A DNA stretch of 64,000 nucleotides, taken from positions 62,001-126,000 of IMG/VR virus record IMGVR_UViG_3300037231_000119, one strand, 5' to 3'. Position 1 is the stretch's first letter, and every line of letters begins with the position of its first letter. Position numbers and translations under genes: made by a program. The notes under the pieces are model-generated. The model saw only the letters and a program-made list of their open reading frames with translations. It searched no databases and was not told the DNA's origin. Source of the DNA: a virus. This document shows positions 41,565-48,831 of this stretch, piece after piece.

Positions 41565-42173
41565 CTATTCTTGTGAAATTTCTGGAAGCGGAATAATGCG
41601 TGTCGTTAGAATTTCGTAAGAAATACCAATACTTTTAAAGTAATTTGAGACCACGGATTCATCAAATGGGGCTGGCACTATCTCTATAATTTCAGCATAA
41701 CTTTCATGACATTGATAAATATACGTCCAAGTACCGTCCCCGAGCTTAGACCTACCATCTATATATTTAGTAGTTAGATGTTCGTTTGATTTTGGATGAA
41801 GTATGTCTATCGTTCCGCCATTAAAAGGAAGCAGGCTAATATGGCTAATACGATATGTGTAATCTGAAAAATATCCAGTAAAACTAACATTAGGAATCAG
41901 CCTACGCAGGTCGTCTCTTATTCTCTCTCCCGTTTCCTTTAGGTCCATAGTCAATGGAAATCTTATTTTTGAAAAAAGATCCTTTTCCGAAAATTGGAAA
42001 CCTCTATAAATTTCTTCCCTAACCACTGCTGACAATCTTTCATCGTTTAAAATTTTTCTTAATTCCTTATCTATAATCCGCTCACTACAACTGAAGGATA
42101 AGCACTGATCGCTAGAGAATTTTTCCCCCAGTTCCGATAAGGAGATGGATATTTTAAGTTTTAAATCGCGCAT
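41565..42173 (-). CDS. Unknown protein between GroEL-like gene and terminase
   Basis: A 202-residue protein starting MRDLKLKISISLSELGEKF. It has a helical, charged first half (EEIYRGFQFSEKDLFSKI) and a beta-rich second half (ISLLPFNGGTIDILHPKSN). No family recognised. A small-terminase role would fit the position, but there is no helix-turn-helix. AAATCTTA precedes the ATG directly and may be a chance match to the late element. Confidence 0.5.
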   Translation of the reverse strand: MRDLKLKISISLSELGEKFSSDQCLSFSCSERIIDKELRKILNDERLSAVVREEIYRGFQFSEKDLFSKIRFPLTMDLKETGERIRDDLRRLIPNVSFTGYFSDYTYRISHISLLPFNGGTIDILHPKSNEHLTTKYIDGRSKLGDGTWTYIYQCHESYAEIIEIVPAPFDESVVSNYFKSIGISYEILTTRIIPLPEISQE

Positions 42174-42179
42174 TAAGAT

Positions 42180-43958
42180 TTATTTCCTATTTAGGGCCGG
42201 ATTTTGATAGCTATCCGGATTGTTGCTTACCTTCCGCCACTCCTCATCCAAACTGGCCTCTTTGCGCTCAAATTCAGAATCCCTAGGATGACATACGATT
42301 CCACCCAAGGTTCCAAGAACCCCAGCGATTTCGACAGAATTTCTAAGAGCTTCGGAAACGGCCCTGCAAGCATCAAAAAGTCCCAACTCTTCGGCATTCC
42401 CGAATACTTGATTTTCAATGTCGTAGACTTCATTTGGGTTTTCGATCAGGTAATTCAAAACTTGACTAGAATCTTCCTGATTGTAGCCCGCATTATCCAA
42501 TAATCTATTAAATAGCGCGATCAAGGAGGGCATCAACACCTCCCTAGCAGGGTCTCCCACTTCAAGTTCTTCTGAAATTTTAAGAGCTAGATTCAGCATT
42601 ACACGGCCACCACCTGGCAAGACTCCGTGAGTAATACTGCTTCTGACAGAACAAATTCCGTCTTCAGCTCGATCGCAGCGCTCCTTAACACTTGCAGGGC
42701 TGCACCCAATAACGGTCAACTTGGCGATACCGGATGTAATTTTGGCAACGCGCTCTTCTAGCCAACTAGCCTCGGCCTTAGATTCCGCACGCTTGAGTTG
42801 CTTCCTAAGATCTTCAGCACGGTATTCGATGTTCACTGGGTCAGGATTACCGCTTAGAGTGCTACGGAAACGAGTCGATTCAAAGCTTTCCATACCGGTT
42901 CCAAGATCTTCGATTGTGGCTTCCGAAATCTGATACTTTAGGCCGAAAACTTTCGACCCAGTAAAGGCGGCCAAATCGGCCAACCAGTGAGACTGACCGT
43001 TCATAAACTGAACCATTGGACTTCTGATTGGCACAATCCTTAGAGTATTTTGCTGTTCAAAATTGAAAGATAGGGTATTTATGACAGTTTCTGAAAACCC
43101 ATTAGCTACCAGAACTATACTCTTCAGTTCTTTAGCGGCATTTGGATCTTCTTGAATACGGGACTCGATAGCATTAAAGAGAGGTGCTAGAGAGATAAGG
43201 TCTTGCAGAGTGCCATCATACAAGATAAACTTGGGCTTCTCGAGATAGCACCTCTGATTGCCTTGATCATTAATGAAACTGGGGTGGTACTTCCCTGAAG
43301 ATTCTTCGAGCCCTATTGAAAAAGGGTATCCTTCTATCAGCTCGACAGAATATCCGCCAGGACCAGGAAGCTCCCTGATCGTAACATGGCTAGATTCGCC
43401 GTAGCCTACAGCATCGAAACAGTCCAAAATCGCCTTGGCGAGTTCACTCTCACCGTTAGCGCTAATGGTAGCTACATTGAGAAGTAGGACCTTGGATTCC
43501 TCTGTAACTTTAATACTTTGGGAGTCAATATAAGGTAAAAGACTTTCTTCCACGACCTTTTTGATCCTACGGATAGTCTTCTGGGGTGATTCCTTAGGAT
43601 TTTTATCGCAGAAATCAAAGATATTCTTGATTAATTCATTGGCCAGTACGGCCGTAGTCGTTGTGCCATCTCCAGCTTGCGTTGCGGTCCTGAGAGAACA
43701 GGCTCTGGCCACATCGATAATAGAATGCTTAAATGGATTCTGGCTGGCCATCGCAGAGAAGACTCCGATACCGTCCTTACTGATACGATCGTCCAAGTCT
43801 TGATGATCGCTCTCCAGGAGAACTACCTTGCCTCCGGGCCCCATTGTAGCTCCAACAAGATCACTAATATCCCCCATAGTTTCAAGTACTAAGGCTTGAA
43901 TTTTAGTTTTGTTACTGAGGTAAACTTTCGGGGCAGTTTTGCATTTTCTGTAGGACAC
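42180..43958 (-). CDS. GroEL-like chaperonin
   Basis: A 592-residue group I chaperonin-like protein, GTG start after AAGGAG. Hallmarks: VGATMGPGGKVVLLE, ATQAGDGTTTTAVLA (nucleotide site; catalytic Asp within GDGTTT) and THGVLPGGGRVML. The apical region is divergent, and it lacks the GGM-rich C-terminal tail of bacterial GroEL. Phage chaperonins fold phage capsid or other proteins, some without a co-chaperonin. A GroES-like protein is encoded 6 kb away (50361). It is the first gene of the minus-strand head operon. Longer than GroEL (about 548). Confidence 0.85.
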   Translation of the reverse strand: MSYRKCKTAPKVYLSNKTKIQALVLETMGDISDLVGATMGPGGKVVLLESDHQDLDDRISKDGIGVFSAMASQNPFKHSIIDVARACSLRTATQAGDGTTTTAVLANELIKNIFDFCDKNPKESPQKTIRRIKKVVEESLLPYIDSQSIKVTEESKVLLLNVATISANGESELAKAILDCFDAVGYGESSHVTIRELPGPGGYSVELIEGYPFSIGLEESSGKYHPSFINDQGNQRCYLEKPKFILYDGTLQDLISLAPLFNAIESRIQEDPNAAKELKSIVLVANGFSETVINTLSFNFEQQNTLRIVPIRSPMVQFMNGQSHWLADLAAFTGSKVFGLKYQISEATIEDLGTGMESFESTRFRSTLSGNPDPVNIEYRAEDLRKQLKRAESKAEASWLEERVAKITSGIAKLTVIGCSPASVKERCDRAEDGICSVRSSITHGVLPGGGRVMLNLALKISEELEVGDPAREVLMPSLIALFNRLLDNAGYNQEDSSQVLNYLIENPNEVYDIENQVFGNAEELGLFDACRAVSEALRNSVEIAGVLGTLGGIVCHPRDSEFERKEASLDEEWRKVSNNPDSYQNPALNRK

Positions 43959-43997
43959 GGTTAATCTCCTTGGATATTGTTACCCCTTTATATCATA

Positions 43998-44031
43998 GGA
44001 CTTGCCAACATCCCCAATCCATGAGACCGTA
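43998..44031 (+). repeat. 34-base repeat upstream of the glycosylase-like gene, copy 1
   Basis: GGACTTGCCAAC followed after a variable triplet by CCC, AT and TGAGAC-GTA. It matches the sequence at 44522-44555 in about 26 of 34 positions and sits 5 bases before the ATG at 44037. TTGCCA could serve as a -35 hexamer, but the -10 spacing is unusual. Confidence 0.5.
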
Positions 44032-44036
44032 TCCCT

Positions 44037-44516
44037 ATGAACATCTTCGTCTCCTCATTCAACGCTAAAGAATCCGCTCAAGCCCTAGACGACAAAAGAC
44101 TAATTAAGATGATTTTGGAAACCGCTCAGATTTTATCCACCAATATTAACTTGGCCGGTCTTAGACTTGGTCCCTACAAAACAACCCATCAAAATCACCC
44201 ATGCACAATTTGGGCCAGAGGATCTCACGACAACTATCTTTGGCTAGTAGGTCATTTCGTACATCTGTGCAATGAATACGAGAAAAGATTTCATAGAGTC
44301 CATAAATGTCAGCAGTATACCCAACTATTTTATGATTGTTCTACTGACTTGGCATATCTAAAGGAAGGATTGACAACTTTCCCAAATTGTACTACATTTA
44401 AGGATATTAAGGAAACCACTAGAGCTTATAGACTATATTTGAATGAAAAGTGGAAAAGGGATAAGAGAGTTCCTAAGTGGACCAATTCTAGGGCGCCTGA
44501 ATGGATTGTGGCCTAA
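44037..44516 (+). CDS. Phage protein of the cDKR-KMxxETAQxLS family (often annotated pyrimidine dimer glycosylase-like)
   Basis: A 159-residue protein with MNIFVSSFNAKESAQALDDK, RLIKMILETAQILST, NHPCTIWARGSHDNYLWLV, and HKCQQYTQLF. These features mark a widespread phage family sometimes annotated as a pyrimidine dimer DNA glycosylase. I cannot identify the glycosylase active site, so the DNA repair role is uncertain. It is divergent from GroEL, with a 34-base repeated block as its upstream region. Confidence 0.6.
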   Translation: MNIFVSSFNAKESAQALDDKRLIKMILETAQILSTNINLAGLRLGPYKTTHQNHPCTIWARGSHDNYLWLVGHFVHLCNEYEKRFHRVHKCQQYTQLFYDCSTDLAYLKEGLTTFPNCTTFKDIKETTRAYRLYLNEKWKRDKRVPKWTNSRAPEWIVA

Positions 44517-44521
44517 AATTG

Positions 44522-44555
44522 GGACTTGCCAACGCTCCCGATATGTGAGACTGTA
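44522..44555 (+). repeat. 34-base repeat, copy 2
   Basis: GGACTTGCCAAC, variable bases, CCC, AT, TGAGAC and GTA, as at 43998. It lies just after the stop at 44516 and 17 bases before the ATG at 44573. The differences from copy 1 are mostly transitions. Confidence 0.5.
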
Positions 44556-44572
44556 ATAAAAAGGACGTATTT

Positions 44573-44734
44573 ATGAAAACCAGGGCTATAACGAATACAG
44601 ACGCCAAAAAGTTTCAAATGGAAGTAGACAGTATATTAAATCAATTTTCTGATTTTTCTAAATTTAAGGTATTTTATTCTACAGAACTTGCGAATGGACA
44701 CATTTTTTATTGCGCCCTGATTATTTGGAATTAA
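44573..44734 (+). CDS. Small phage protein, unknown function
   Basis: A 53-residue protein: MKTRAITNTDAKKFQMEVDS, ending in beta-rich VFYSTELANGHIFYCALII. The ribosome binding site AAGGAC is clear. The layout (short helix, then strands) resembles small uncharacterised phage proteins. No function proposed. Confidence 0.5.
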   Translation: MKTRAITNTDAKKFQMEVDSILNQFSDFSKFKVFYSTELANGHIFYCALIIWN

Positions 44735-44767
44735 TCCCCCCCCGCGTCACCTGCAAAGTGGTGAGGC

Positions 44768-44788
44768 TGACCCGGCTTGGGGTCTTTT
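44768..44788 (+). terminator. Possible terminator
   Basis: GACCC-GGCTT-GGGGTC followed by TTTT, 35 bases after the stop at 44734 and just before the ribosome binding site of the next gene. The stem is short and AAGG follows at once, so activity is uncertain. Confidence 0.4.
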
Positions 44789-44802
44789 AAGGAAGAGAAG
44801 GT

Positions 44803-45069
44803 ATGAGTCGCTTTGTATTTTTTGAAAATGGGGTGAGAATCGGACCAGTTTTGTCATGGACATATATAGATAGGAGCAAAAATGATCAGCTGGATCAATG
44901 CCAATTCGAGCTTAAGAAATTGCCCAGATTCAACTCTTTAAATACTATCGTATTTGATAATTCTACAGAGTTTGTGCTGGATATAGAGGCCATAAATGGT
45001 AATTTTGTATTGGCTAATATTGTAGCAAAGAATGATATAAGCGCTAAGGTGAATAGGTTCTCTACTTAA
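44803..45069 (+). CDS. Small protein, unknown function
   Basis: An 88-residue protein (MSRFVFFENGVRIGPVLSW), ribosome binding site GAAGG. The middle is charged and mixed alpha/beta (FELKKLPRFNSLNTIVFDNS). No family recognised. Confidence 0.5.
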   Translation: MSRFVFFENGVRIGPVLSWTYIDRSKNDQLDQCQFELKKLPRFNSLNTIVFDNSTEFVLDIEAINGNFVLANIVAKNDISAKVNRFST

Positions 45070-45080
45070 GGACAAATCGC

Positions 45081-45452
45081 TTGACAAATGACGCCTTTAT
45101 GGGGCAAGATGGAGAAATGAGATATATCGAAGAATTGATTCTTGTTGTGGAGAAGGCACAAAAAGTTATACTTGTCGAGTGTGAAAAGGAACTATTCTTA
45201 TTTCACTTCAATATTGGCAATATAGCTCTAGTTCTTAAGGCAAAGTCCAGTAGCTGGATGACATACAACGGCCTTAAAAATGAAATAAGTATTATATTAA
45301 AAGAAGAGAACGGTAACACCGTAGAGGACTGGTCATTCTATAAGAATGAGGATTTGGGCGTATGTCTTCAAACATTAATGAAATTACACGAAAAGTCCGA
45401 TAGGAATACTCCCTCTCTAACAGAAATATTAGATCCAGACCAAAATAAATGA
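45081..45452 (+). CDS. Small protein, unknown function (TTG start)
   Basis: A 123-residue protein. A TTG start at 45081 is favoured by AAGGA 8 bases before it; ATGs at 45099 and 45117 are alternatives, the latter with GGAG close by. Features: VEKAQKVILVECEKELFLFH, a beta-rich unit, and an acidic end (LTEILDPDQNK). The stop overlaps the helicase ATG (ATGA). Confidence 0.5.
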   Translation: MTNDAFMGQDGEMRYIEELILVVEKAQKVILVECEKELFLFHFNIGNIALVLKAKSSSWMTYNGLKNEISIILKEENGNTVEDWSFYKNEDLGVCLQTLMKLHEKSDRNTPSLTEILDPDQNK

Positions 45453-48028
45453 AACTCACCCTCCTCTCCCCAACACGGGCCTTCCTCTCCAACTACACCC
45501 CAGACGAACTCCACGATCTGAGGAAGGCCCTAACCTATACTAACACCTCAGTAAAACATTTAATCAAACGTCACTACAGTAATGTCTTCTTTAAGAGTAG
45601 GAATTTGGAAGCCTGGACTGAACACCTACAAGGCCTCCAGAAAGATCTCAAGAAAACTTTGGTTTTCGAAGAAGATGGCCAACTCTATATTAGGCCCGGT
45701 TCAATCCCCTATCTTCAAGGTTTCGATCTCGAGATAGAGAATTTGATCCAGTATCCCAAAATTAAGAAGATGGCTTGGTGGAAACCTCTTCCATTTAAGC
45801 TTCACGATTATCAGGAAGAGTCTTGGGCTAAACTCATAGCGGAAAAACATGGAAACATTAGTCTTACTACTGGATGTCACGCTAAAGGAACTCCCATTCT
45901 AATGTATGGGGGCACCCTTAAAAACGTGGAAGATATAGTAGTAGGCGATCAAATAATGGGTCCAGATTCCAAGCCAAGGAACGTCCTTAACCTTTATACG
46001 GGTATTGAGGATATGCTTAAAATTTCCCCTATCAAGGGGGAATCTTTTATTGTTAATAGGTCCCATATTTTATCCCTACAGCGAACTAATAGGGGAAATA
46101 CCTACCTTAGGAAGGATGGAACTAGGGCCAGTCAGGAAAATGGCCCCAACCCTATCCTAAACATATCTGTTAGCGACTACTTAGATCTATCTAAAAATAG
46201 AAAACATGTATATAAACTTTATAGGCCAAATTCAATTAGTTTCTATAGAAAAAATGATTTGAGGATACCGCCCTATATATTAGGCGCTTGGCTTGGAGAC
46301 GGTGCTAGCGCTAATTGCTCCATTACTACTATGGACAAGGAGATACGGCAAGAGTGGTGCCAATACGTAACATCTCTCGGACTGAATATCAGTATAGATG
46401 TGAGGTTGAACAATCGTGCGTGTACGTACAGAGGCAGATTGAAAGATAGAGCGGGATTAGGCAGGGATAGGCCAACTAAAAATCCCTTCCATTTGCTTCT
46501 GGAGAGTTACAGCCTAAAAAACAACAAACATATTCCATTAGAATATCTTACCGCCTCAAGAGAGGACAGACTTCAGGTATTGGCTGGTTTAATTGATACG
46601 GATGGGTATTACTCTCATGGAAGTTTTGAAATTATACAAAAAAATCGAGTTCTGGCTGACAATATCTTATTTTTGGCTAGATCTTTGGGATTCTGTGCCA
46701 CAAAAAGAGATAAAATAAGTCGTGATCAGAATGGAACGGAGGGCCTATATGTAAGAATTTCCATAATAGGAGATTTGTCGTCTGTTCCCACCCGATTACG
46801 TAGAAAACAGGCGGAACCTAGAAAACAAATCAAGGATGTTCTAAGAACGGGATTTAAAGTAGAGCCTATTGGCAGGGGAGAATATTTCGGGTTTGAGCTG
46901 GATGGGGATCATCTATACGTGATGGGAGACTTTACGATCACCCACAACAGTGGTAAGTCTGCGATTATATTGAAGCTTTGTCAGGAGATGGGTCTTAATA
47001 CTTGCATTGTGGCTCCCGGTAAAGGCATCTTTAATGAGCTTATCGAAAAGCTGGAGTTCCATTTTGGTAAGGGAAGGATCGGAGCCTTTGGGGATGGAAA
47101 GAAAAAGTTAAAGCAAATTAATGTTTGTATCGGAGATTCTCTAGCCAATATTAAGATCGATAGCCCAGAATACGAGTTTTTCTCCAATCTGGATGTCCTT
47201 ATTGTAGATGAGTCCCATACTTTTGCTGCTGAATCCCTGGAAACGATCTGCCACGGAGTCTTGGCCAAAATCCCATATAGATTTTTCATGTCGGCAACTC
47301 AATTTCGAAACGACGGAAGTTTACCTCTTCTGCAGTCTATTATTGGTAAGACCGTATGTGAGTTGGGAACCGAGGAAGCTGTCCAGAAGGGTTACATCTG
47401 CCAACACGAGTTCCGCATAGTTTCAGTAGAGTCATCTAATCCAGATTCTGAGGAGTCGGATCCCCTAGCCCAGAAGAGAGCCCATTTTCTAAATAATACC
47501 AATATTGCGAAGTTCATAGCTAAGTTGTCCAATGCTATGGCTGAAACTCATGGAAAACAGACCCTGGTCTTATGTGAGGAATTAAGCCAATTGGCCATGT
47601 TAGTTCCTATGTTGACTGTTCCTTACGCTATAGCCCATTCTGAGAAAAGAGCGGCCAGGTTGGAAGAGCTTGGGTTAAGTAAAGTGGATGTATCGGAATC
47701 TATTGAGAAATTTAACAAAAATGAGGCCAAGGTTCTTATTACTACCAGCTGCTGTCACGTTGGCGTAAATTTATTCCCCACGCACAACACCTTTAATTGG
47801 GTGGGGGGAGCCAGCGTTATTAAGACAAAGCAATCTAGTATTGGCCGTTCAGTCAGACATGGCCATTCTAATCCCTGGGCATCCAAGTGTGTCCCTAAAG
47901 AGAAAGCAATTATCTACGACTTCGATATTACTGGCAATTTCACCATGGAAAGGCATTTGGAGGCTAGGATCGGTTGCTATATGGAATCTGGTCCTGGATT
48001 GATTAAATATATTAGAATTAAGAGTTGA
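45449..48028 (+). CDS. SF2 DNA helicase (UvsW-like) interrupted by an intein
   Basis: An 859-residue precursor; the spliced product would be 501 residues. Exteins carry FKLHDYQEESWAKLI (Q-motif-like), Walker A TTG-SGKSAI split by the intein, Walker B IVDESHTF (DESH), FFMSATQF (SAT, motif III), VLITTSCCHVGVNLF (motif V region) and SSIGRSVRHGHSN (motif VI, Q/SxxGRxxR). This set is typical of T4 UvsW-type helicases that process branched DNA and R-loops. The N-terminal 110 residues resemble the UvsW start. It belongs to the recombination group with SbcC/D (51243, 54497). Confidence 0.85.
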   Translation: MKLTLLSPTRAFLSNYTPDELHDLRKALTYTNTSVKHLIKRHYSNVFFKSRNLEAWTEHLQGLQKDLKKTLVFEEDGQLYIRPGSIPYLQGFDLEIENLIQYPKIKKMAWWKPLPFKLHDYQEESWAKLIAEKHGNISLTTGCHAKGTPILMYGGTLKNVEDIVVGDQIMGPDSKPRNVLNLYTGIEDMLKISPIKGESFIVNRSHILSLQRTNRGNTYLRKDGTRASQENGPNPILNISVSDYLDLSKNRKHVYKLYRPNSISFYRKNDLRIPPYILGAWLGDGASANCSITTMDKEIRQEWCQYVTSLGLNISIDVRLNNRACTYRGRLKDRAGLGRDRPTKNPFHLLLESYSLKNNKHIPLEYLTASREDRLQVLAGLIDTDGYYSHGSFEIIQKNRVLADNILFLARSLGFCATKRDKISRDQNGTEGLYVRISIIGDLSSVPTRLRRKQAEPRKQIKDVLRTGFKVEPIGRGEYFGFELDGDHLYVMGDFTITHNSGKSAIILKLCQEMGLNTCIVAPGKGIFNELIEKLEFHFGKGRIGAFGDGKKKLKQINVCIGDSLANIKIDSPEYEFFSNLDVLIVDESHTFAAESLETICHGVLAKIPYRFFMSATQFRNDGSLPLLQSIIGKTVCELGTEEAVQKGYICQHEFRIVSVESSNPDSEESDPLAQKRAHFLNNTNIAKFIAKLSNAMAETHGKQTLVLCEELSQLAMLVPMLTVPYAIAHSEKRAARLEELGLSKVDVSESIEKFNKNEAKVLITTSCCHVGVNLFPTHNTFNWVGGASVIKTKQSSIGRSVRHGHSNPWASKCVPKEKAIIYDFDITGNFTMERHLEARIGCYMESGPGLIKYIRIKS
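45875..46948 (+). mobile_element. LAGLIDADG intein in the helicase P-loop (358 residues)
   Basis: Precursor residues 143-500: starts CHAKGTPILMYGG, block B NRSHILSLQ, LAGLIDADG helices LGAWLGDGA and LAGLIDTDG, end YFGFELDGDHLYVMGDFT then ITHN, followed by Ser (SGKS). The exteins join as TTG-SGKS. A different sequence from the terminase intein but inserted in the same kind of motif. Confidence 0.9.
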
Positions 48029-48051
48029 CTTCCCTATCATATTACTATATT
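48025..48051 (+). promoter_or_regulatory. Possible sigma70-like promoter
   Basis: TTGACT (48025-48030) and TATATT (48046-48051) with a 15-base spacer, or TATTGT with 17; 20 bases upstream of the ATG at 48072, with AGGAGA between. Confidence 0.45.
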
Positions 48052-48071
48052 GTCTTATTTAGGAGATAAAT

Positions 48072-48272
48072 ATGAATAATGATGAAGTGACCACCCCAGA
48101 AGAAGATTTTGACCTTAAATTTGCAGGAGCCCATCTAGCCATGATGGACCAATATTTAGAGATAGACTTTCCGGAAATGGACGTATCTAAAATGTCCTAT
48201 CAGGAAAAGAATGAATTTATCCTAGATTCAGATAAACCAAAATACAGATCGCTAGGTTTGCTGCCTCCGTAA
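48072..48272 (+). CDS. Small acidic protein, probably frameshifted near its end
   Basis: A 66-residue acidic protein (MNNDEVTTPEEDFDLKFAGA), ribosome binding site AGGAGA. After ...LDSDKPK the frame ends in YRSLGLLPP. One frame back from AAAA at 48238-48241 the reading continues IQIARFAASVIEYVALQRIE and ERLEAKLAGLNN to a TAA at 48341-48343, which looks like genuine helical coding and lacks its own start. Either a one-base indel has broken the gene or a -1 slip extends it. Function unknown. Confidence 0.45.
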   Translation: MNNDEVTTPEEDFDLKFAGAHLAMMDQYLEIDFPEMDVSKMSYQEKNEFILDSDKPKYRSLGLLPP

Positions 48273-48344
48273 TCGAATATGTGGCTCTCCAACGTATTGA
48301 AATTGAACGTCTAGAAGCCAAGTTGGCGGGATTGAACAACTAAT

Positions 48345-48354
48345 CCAATCTTAT
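48345..48354 (+). promoter_or_regulatory. CCAATCTTAT element overlapping an ATG, copy 14
   Basis: CCAATCTTATG: the element runs into the ATG at 48353 of the second membrane cassette. A transcript starting at this element would lack that ATG, so either this gene is read from upstream or the element works differently here. Confidence 0.45.
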
Positions 48355-48544
48355 GAGTGATAAATTCAAGAGAATCTTAAGACGTAATTTTATAGGATAT
48401 TTTAAGGAAGCTTCAGTACTTATAGCGGTATTTGGAACCCTAGATCAATTAACCAGAAATGCTCTTAGTATAAAATCTCTTATTTTTATATCTTTTCTCA
48501 GCCTTTCGATCTTAGCATTAGCCACTTTACTGGAAAATAGATAG
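48353..48544 (+). CDS. Membrane cassette copy B, first protein
   Basis: A 63-residue two-helix protein: basic N-terminus (SDKFKRILRRNFIGYF), helix one KEASVLIAVFGTLDQ, helix two LIFISFLSLSILALATLL, end ENR. A paralogue of the protein at 32406 with the same spacing to a second small membrane gene. Possible holin or membrane effector; unknown. Confidence 0.55.
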   Translation: MSDKFKRILRRNFIGYFKEASVLIAVFGTLDQLTRNALSIKSLIFISFLSLSILALATLLENR

Positions 48545-48552
48545 GAACTAAT

Positions 48553-48666
48553 ATGAATCTTTTTGCAATTACCTTCATCATGACCTTTATGGCCATCGCA
48601 TCCATTATTTTGAGCCCCGCGCCTAAGACTAAATCTGATAGCGAGACTACTCAAAAGGCCTCCTGA
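48553..48666 (+). CDS. Membrane cassette copy B, second protein
   Basis: A 37-residue protein: one transmembrane helix (LFAITFIMTFMAIASIIL) followed by SPAPKTKSDSETTQKAS. It corresponds to the one-helix protein at 32592. It starts 9 bases after the first protein's stop. Confidence 0.5.
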   Translation: MNLFAITFIMTFMAIASIILSPAPKTKSDSETTQKAS

Positions 48667-48752
48667 TACCACCTAAAGATGGTCTATAAGCGTATCGACC
48701 TTAAATGTTCGCTTTGGTCTCACCGAACATCGGGTGGGTGAACATGATGTAG

Positions 48753-48785
48753 GAAGGGGTGGGGTAATTCCCGCCCCTTTCTTTT
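48753..48785 (+). terminator. Rho-independent terminator before the sigma-like gene
   Basis: GAAGGGGTGGGGTAATTCCCGCCCCTTTCTTTT: AAGGGG-GGG pairs with CCC-CCCCTT around a short loop, then T-rich sequence. An additional hairpin, ATGTTCG...CGAACAT, lies just upstream (48703-48729). Confidence 0.7.
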
Positions 48786-48790
48786 CCCCA

Positions 48791-48799
48791 TGATATAAT
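48791..48799 (+). promoter_or_regulatory. Extended -10 promoter of the sigma-like gene
   Basis: TGATATAAT: a consensus -10 with the extended TGn; no good -35 is visible. The leader then has a small inverted repeat TGAACT-CACGC-AGTTCA (48804-48820) and AGAGGA before the ATG at 48832. Confidence 0.65.
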
Positions 48800-48831
48800 C
48801 CCTGTGAACTCACGCAGTTCAGAGGATTTAT

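Noticed and set aside
42174-42180. TAAATCTTAATG before the gene at 41565 as another late element
   Set aside because: It lacks the CC, overlaps the GroEL stop codon and the ATG, and AATCTTA alone occurs by chance in AT-rich gene joints.
44734-44745. Run of eight C after a stop codon as part of an origin or integration site
   Set aside because: Only a homopolymer in a short gap; no flanking direct repeats or integrase gene in the window.
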